A program made the translations under genes and the position numbers. A stretch of 10,794 bases of DNA from an uncultured Actinomycetes bacterium (GTDB taxonomy: Bacteria; Actinomycetota; Actinomycetes; Nanopelagicales; Nanopelagicaceae): contig CAIMNT010000081.1 of NCBI GenBank assembly GCA_903842855.1, forward strand, positions 1 through 10,794, read 5' to 3'. How positions within the stretch are numbered: position 1 is the first letter of the stretch; every line of letters begins with the position of its first letter. The notes under the pieces were generated by a model that was given only the letters and a program-made list of their open reading frames with translations, did not search any database and was not told the DNA's origin. Positions 7,587 to 10,794 of the stretch are shown piece after piece.

Positions 7587-8589
7587 AAAATACTCGCGCA
7601 TCATCCAAAATCTTGGCAACAGCTAAGGCATTTTCTGCTGTAACTGGCCAAGCACCGTTGCCCGCTATTGCATCTGCAACGTGTAAATAAAAGAGTGAGT
7701 AGTTACCTGATTCGGCGGGATATTCAGAGACCTTATCTCCTTGATAAATAAATGCAGGAGTGATTGCAGGTGGAGTCCACACTCCCCCGGCAGGATATTC
7801 ACCGCTTCGCAAGCGCGGCTCTTGCGAATCCAAATTCTTGATGACCAGCGACCCATTGGTTCCCGATAAGCGAATTCGTGGACCATCCGCTCCAATGATT
7901 GCACTGGCAGAAAGATACGAGTCAACTCCACTCTCATGCTTTAGATTTATTACGATGTCATCATCAGCAAGTCCTCGAATACTACGAACAGATGCATAGG
8001 TAACCTCCGCTGGTCCAAACCAGTCGAGTGCCAGAGAGACTAGATGTGGCCCAAGATCGAGCAAGTTACCTCCCCCATCAGAGGCACTACTCGCTTCGCG
8101 CCAGCTATTTGGGTTTGATGTTGGACGAAAACGTTCAAAGCGTGAATCAAGTCGGAATACATTTCCAAGTACGCCTTCTGCCAGCGCCTTCTTAACGGTG
8201 AGAGCATCGCTATCGAAGAGTCGATTGAAATACGTCGATACAACCACACCTGTCTCTGCAGAGACCGCAACGATTTCCTCGGTCTCTTCCAAATTGCGAC
8301 CCATGGGCTTATCTACAACAACTGGTACACCGGCACGAAGCCCAGCGATCGCTTCTTCGGCGTGAGCAATATTTGCACTGGCAACGACGAGAAGATCGAG
8401 ATCCAAACCCAATAACTCCTGGATCGAGCTAACAACGGTCGTTTCTGGAAAGTCAGCAAGAGCATGAGCTCTGCGCTCTGCGTTACGGGTCAGTACCCCA
8501 GCGATCTCAAAACCCGCCGCCTTGAGCACGGGAGCGTGAAAATAGCGTCCTGCAAGGCCGTAACCGCTGATTCCTACCCGAAGTGTCAT
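7576..8589 (-). CDS. Gfo/Idh/MocA-family oxidoreductase, YdgJ/IolW-like
   Basis: An NAD(P)-dependent sugar or polyol oxidoreductase of 337 residues, normal for the family. The N-terminal Rossmann fold has GYGLAGRYFHAP (9-20). The EKP-type motif reads VDKP (92-95) with catalytic Lys94. The C-terminal domain carries RFERFRP (150-156), GGGNLLDLGPH (172-182) with Asp178 and His182 in the usual catalytic positions, and a closing ESGNYSLFY (293-301). FHAP, the RFRP segment and GGG-LxDLGPH together resemble the YdgJ and scyllo-inositol dehydrogenase (IolW) subgroup, but the substrate cannot be read from sequence. The ATG at 8589 has no good Shine-Dalgarno but has a TANNNT motif seven bases upstream. 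It overlaps the convergent upstream gene by 11 bases and is divergent from lipB. It interrupts a gene order otherwise conserved in M. tuberculosis. Confidence 0.9.
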   Translation of the reverse strand: MTLRVGISGYGLAGRYFHAPVLKAAGFEIAGVLTRNAERRAHALADFPETTVVSSIQELLGLDLDLLVVASANIAHAEEAIAGLRAGVPVVVDKPMGRNLEETEEIVAVSAETGVVVSTYFNRLFDSDALTVKKALAEGVLGNVFRLDSRFERFRPTSNPNSWREASSASDGGGNLLDLGPHLVSLALDWFGPAEVTYASVRSIRGLADDDIVINLKHESGVDSYLSASAIIGADGPRIRLSGTNGSLVIKNLDSQEPRLRSGEYPAGGVWTPPAITPAFIYQGDKVSEYPAESGNYSLFYLHVADAIAGNGAWPVTAENALAVAKILDDARVFSIR

Positions 8590-8596
8590 GACCTTA

Positions 8597-8602
8597 AACC
8601 TA
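8597..8602 (-). promoter_or_regulatory. Candidate -10 element for the Gfo/Idh/MocA gene (leaderless)
   Basis: On the reverse strand this reads TAGGTT, matching TANNNT, and ends seven bases before the ATG at 8589. Transcription starting at the ATG would give a leaderless mRNA. A -35 element would have to lie near or inside the first codons of lipB; the hexamer at 17-base spacing (8620-8625) reads TGCTCA, a poor match. Confidence 0.4.
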
Positions 8603-8605
8603 CAT

Positions 8606-8611
8606 TAGGCT
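8606..8611 (+). promoter_or_regulatory. Candidate -10 element for lipB (leaderless)
   Basis: TAGGCT matches the actinobacterial -10 pattern TANNNT and closely resembles housekeeping-sigma -10 elements of Streptomyces. It ends seven bases before the lipB ATG at 8619, the right distance for transcription to begin at the start codon. The spacer offers at most a weak GGGG before the ATG as ribosome binding site. Any -35 would overlap the first codons of the divergent oxidoreductase. Confidence 0.45.
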
Positions 8612-8618
8612 ACGGGGT

Positions 8619-9275
8619 ATGAGCACTGCCGCTGGACTATTGGTCGATCAGACCGTTGTAAACCACGCAGGGATCCTTGATTATCAAGTTGCCTGGCAAT
8701 TACAGCGCGAGACTCTCGACGGCGTTGTCGCTGGTACCACCCCCAACACTTTGATCCTGCTTCAACATCCATCTGTCTACACCGCTGGGCGCATGACTAA
8801 ATTAGATGAGCGTCCGGTCGATGGCACCCCGGTTATCGATGTCGACCGTGGTGGAAAGATCACCTGGCACGGTCTGGGCCAACTCGTGGGATACCCAATC
8901 GTAAAATTGAAGAACCGCAACGATGTTGTTGGCTTTGTCCGCGAAGTTGAGACCGCACTGATCGATGTCTGTCTCCAATTTGGAATTGTCGCCGAGCGTT
9001 ACTGCGAGCGTTCTGGAGTTTGGATCCGTGATGAGAAGGGTGATCGCAAGATCGCCGCTATTGGAATGCGCGTTGCCAAGGGTGTCACCATGCACGGTTT
9101 CGCTCTTAACGTTAATCCCGACCTCACCGCCTACGAGAAGATCGTGCCGTGCGGGATCTCTGACGCTGATGTCACGTCAATGCAACAAGAGCTAGGTCGC
9201 GATATTTCTATTGACGAAGTACTCCCTCTGGTCGAAGAGAAGATCTTGGCCGCACTTACAAAGGTGATTTCATGA
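8619..9275 (+). CDS. lipB: Octanoyl-ACP:protein N-octanoyltransferase
   Basis: LipB moves octanoate from acyl carrier protein to the lysine of lipoyl domains, the first step of de novo lipoylation. The 218-residue protein has the family motifs: LLQHPSVYTAGR (47-58), DRGGKITWHGLGQLVGYP (76-93), and the catalytic dyad Lys144 (KIAAIG) and Cys178 (PCGI), two positions later than Lys142/Cys176 of M. tuberculosis LipB. SGVWI (132-136) and MHGFALNV (158-165) complete the fold. ATG 8619 gives a normal N-terminus and probably a leaderless message. lipA overlaps its stop by ATGA, so the two lipoylation enzymes are translationally coupled. Probable local substrates are Lys43 and Lys170 of the E2 encoded upstream. 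Confidence 0.95.
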   Translation: MSTAAGLLVDQTVVNHAGILDYQVAWQLQRETLDGVVAGTTPNTLILLQHPSVYTAGRMTKLDERPVDGTPVIDVDRGGKITWHGLGQLVGYPIVKLKNRNDVVGFVREVETALIDVCLQFGIVAERYCERSGVWIRDEKGDRKIAAIGMRVAKGVTMHGFALNVNPDLTAYEKIVPCGISDADVTSMQQELGRDISIDEVLPLVEEKILAALTKVIS

Positions 9276-10207
9276 CTCTTGCCCCTGAAGGCCGCAAACT
9301 TCTTCGCATCGAAGCTCGCAATGCAGCCGTTCCAATCGAGCGAAAGCCCGAGTGGATTAAGACTCGCGCCAACATGGGTCCTGAGTACACCAAATTGCGC
9401 TCCCTCGTGGTCCGTGAAGGTCTGCACACCGTCTGCCAAGAGGCTGCCTGTCCAAATATCTTCGAATGTTGGGAAGATCGCGAAGCTACATTCCTTATCG
9501 GCGGCGAACGCTGTACGCGCCGTTGTGATTTTTGCAATATCGACACCGGAAAGCCTGAGCCACTTGATCGCGATGAGCCGCGTCGCGTAGCAGAGTCGGT
9601 TCGCTCAATGGAACTTCGTTACGCCACGATCACCGGTGTAACCCGTGATGATCTGCCTGATGAAGGTGCCTGGTTATACGCCGAAACCATCCGCGCAGTG
9701 CACGAACTCAATCCCGACACTGGCGTCGAAATTTTGACTCCTGATTTCAGCGGCAAGTCACATCTACTGAATGAAGTCTTTGAGACTCGTCCAGAAGTAT
9801 TTGCTCACAACCTCGAGACAGTCCCCCGTATCTTCAAAGAGATCCGTCCTGCGTTCCGTTATGACCGATCCCTTGATGTTATTTCACAAGCCCAAGCATT
9901 TGGACTCGTAACGAAATCAAACTTAATTCTTGGCATGGGTGAAACTCGTGAGGAAGTTACTCAAGCGCTCATTGATCTACGTGCCGCAGGTTGTGACTTG
10001 ATCACGATCACTCAATACCTTCGCCCTACCCCAAAGCACCACCCCGTCGTTCGTTGGGTGAAGCCAGAAGAGTTCGTCGAGCTTTCCCATGAGGCAGAAG
10101 AGATCGGTTTCTTAGGTGTCATGAGTGGGCCGCTAGTTCGCTCCAGTTACCGCGCCGGTCGCCTCTACAAGCAAGCAGAAGAGAAGAAGGCACTACTACG
10201 TGGCTGA
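9272..10207 (+). CDS. lipA: Lipoyl synthase (radical SAM)
   Basis: LipA inserts sulfur at C6 and C8 of protein-bound octanoate, using one iron-sulfur cluster for radical chemistry and sacrificing a second as sulfur donor. The 311-residue protein has both cluster motifs: the auxiliary cluster cysteines Cys55, Cys60 and Cys66 (CxxxxCxxxxxC) and the radical SAM cysteines Cys81, Cys85 and Cys88 (CTRRCDFC). The C-terminal RSSY (290-293), whose serine ligates the auxiliary cluster, is intact. Other family segments are TRDDLPDEGAWLYAETI (124-140) and TPKHHPV (253-259). The ATG at 9272 overlaps the lipB stop, with AAAGGTGA at 9260-9267 as ribosome binding site. The N-terminus is longer than the minimum but typical of actinobacterial LipA. 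All key residues are present. Confidence 0.97.
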   Translation: MTLAPEGRKLLRIEARNAAVPIERKPEWIKTRANMGPEYTKLRSLVVREGLHTVCQEAACPNIFECWEDREATFLIGGERCTRRCDFCNIDTGKPEPLDRDEPRRVAESVRSMELRYATITGVTRDDLPDEGAWLYAETIRAVHELNPDTGVEILTPDFSGKSHLLNEVFETRPEVFAHNLETVPRIFKEIRPAFRYDRSLDVISQAQAFGLVTKSNLILGMGETREEVTQALIDLRAAGCDLITITQYLRPTPKHHPVVRWVKPEEFVELSHEAEEIGFLGVMSGPLVRSSYRAGRLYKQAEEKKALLRG

Positions 10208-10794
10208 AATTGTTTACCCTCCAGTCGTCGTAGCACTCAAGACGGTCTGGAAATACCTGGGCCTCCGTTTTGATTTTCAAGGAATAGAAAACCTTCCGCG
10301 CGAAGGCGGCGCAGTGCTTTGCATGAACCACATCGGCTATCTTGACTTTGCCGTTGTCGGAACAGCAGCTCTGCCTACAGATCGTTACATCAGATTCATG
10401 GCTAAGAAAGAGATCTTCGACAATAAGATCGCAGGACCTTTGATGCGCGGCATGCACCACATCAGCGTTGATCGCACCAGCGGTTCATCATCATTCGTCG
10501 CGGCCTTACGTGCACTTCGTGCTGGGGAGATCATTGGCATATTTCCTGAGGGCACTACCTCAAGAAGTTTTGAAGTAGAAGACCTCAAATCAGGTGCAGT
10601 TCGCCTTTCAATGGGTGCTGGAGTACCGATCATTCCCGTCGCTGTCTGGGGTACTCAAAGAATCTGGACCAAAAAGAAGAAACCCGACCTCAAGCGTCGC
10701 AAATATCCAATTCATGTGGCATTTGGCGAGCCTTATTACGTAGCAAAGGGCTCAGATGTCGATGCCGCTGAGGCGGAACTCAAAGTGAAGATGG
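10200..10794 (+). CDS. PlsC-family lysophospholipid acyltransferase, 3'-truncated by the window
   Basis: Probably a 1-acyl-sn-glycerol-3-phosphate acyltransferase, which adds the second acyl chain to make phosphatidic acid at the inner membrane face. 198 codons are visible and the frame is open to the right edge. The acyltransferase blocks are NHIGYLD (43-49, the catalytic NHx4D), ISVDR (88-92), FPEGTTSR (115-122) and VPIIPVAVWG (142-151). A short hydrophobic N-terminus precedes them. GTG at 10200 is the most likely start: it overlaps the lipA stop by eight bases and has GAAGAAGG at 10183-10190 about nine bases upstream. The next in-frame ATG (10324) would fall inside block I, just before the catalytic NH. 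Other acyltransferases of the family, such as those acting on different lysolipids or mannosides, cannot be excluded. Confidence 0.88.
   Translation, partial: MAEIVYPPVVVALKTVWKYLGLRFDFQGIENLPREGGAVLCMNHIGYLDFAVVGTAALPTDRYIRFMAKKEIFDNKIAGPLMRGMHHISVDRTSGSSSFVAALRALRAGEIIGIFPEGTTSRSFEVEDLKSGAVRLSMGAGVPIIPVAVWGTQRIWTKKKKPDLKRRKYPIHVAFGEPYYVAKGSDVDAAEAELKVKM

Overview
The window looks like chromosomal DNA from an actinobacterium with GC near 50 percent by eye. The main evidence is gene order: gcvT (reverse strand), pepA, a 2-oxoacid dehydrogenase E2, a TIGR01777-type epimerase-like gene, lipB and lipA. As I recall, this matches Mycobacterium tuberculosis Rv2211c to Rv2218. The moderate GC, very short intergenic gaps and possible leaderless promoters would suit a streamlined aquatic lineage such as Nanopelagicales. 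That placement is inference and needs a database search.

Layout. At the left edge are the last 19 codons of a FecCD-type permease, joined by an ATGA overlap to its ATPase. This is the end of an iron-siderophore, haem or cobalamin importer operon. It converges with gcvT on the reverse strand, with a 4-base overlap of the 3' ends. A 71-base divergent spacer separates gcvT from a rightward block: pepA, lpd (after an 86-base gap), the E2 gene with two lipoyl domains (14-base gap) and the TIGR01777 gene (2-base gap). A reverse-strand Gfo/Idh/MocA oxidoreductase follows, overlapping the end of that block by 11 bases. It is divergent from lipB across only 29 bases. lipB, lipA and a PlsC-type acyltransferase form a tightly overlapping set. 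The acyltransferase runs off the right edge.

How the genes work together. The theme is lipoate-dependent metabolism. LipB attaches octanoate to lipoyl domains and LipA inserts two sulfurs to make lipoate. The E2 carries two lipoyl domains as acceptors and Lpd reoxidises the dihydrolipoyl arm. GcvT belongs to the glycine cleavage system, which also uses a lipoylated carrier (GcvH) and Lpd. No E1 component, gcvH or gcvP lies in the window.

All protein-coding space is accounted for, and no gap exceeds 86 bases. I see no tRNA, rRNA, CRISPR array, insertion sequence or phage gene. This is mostly ordinary housekeeping DNA and I do not see a new biological system. The points most worth a second look are the paired TANNNT -10 motifs at the 29-base lipB divergent spacer, the oxidoreductase that breaks the conserved gene order, and an NPDAEGRL variant of the PepA signature.
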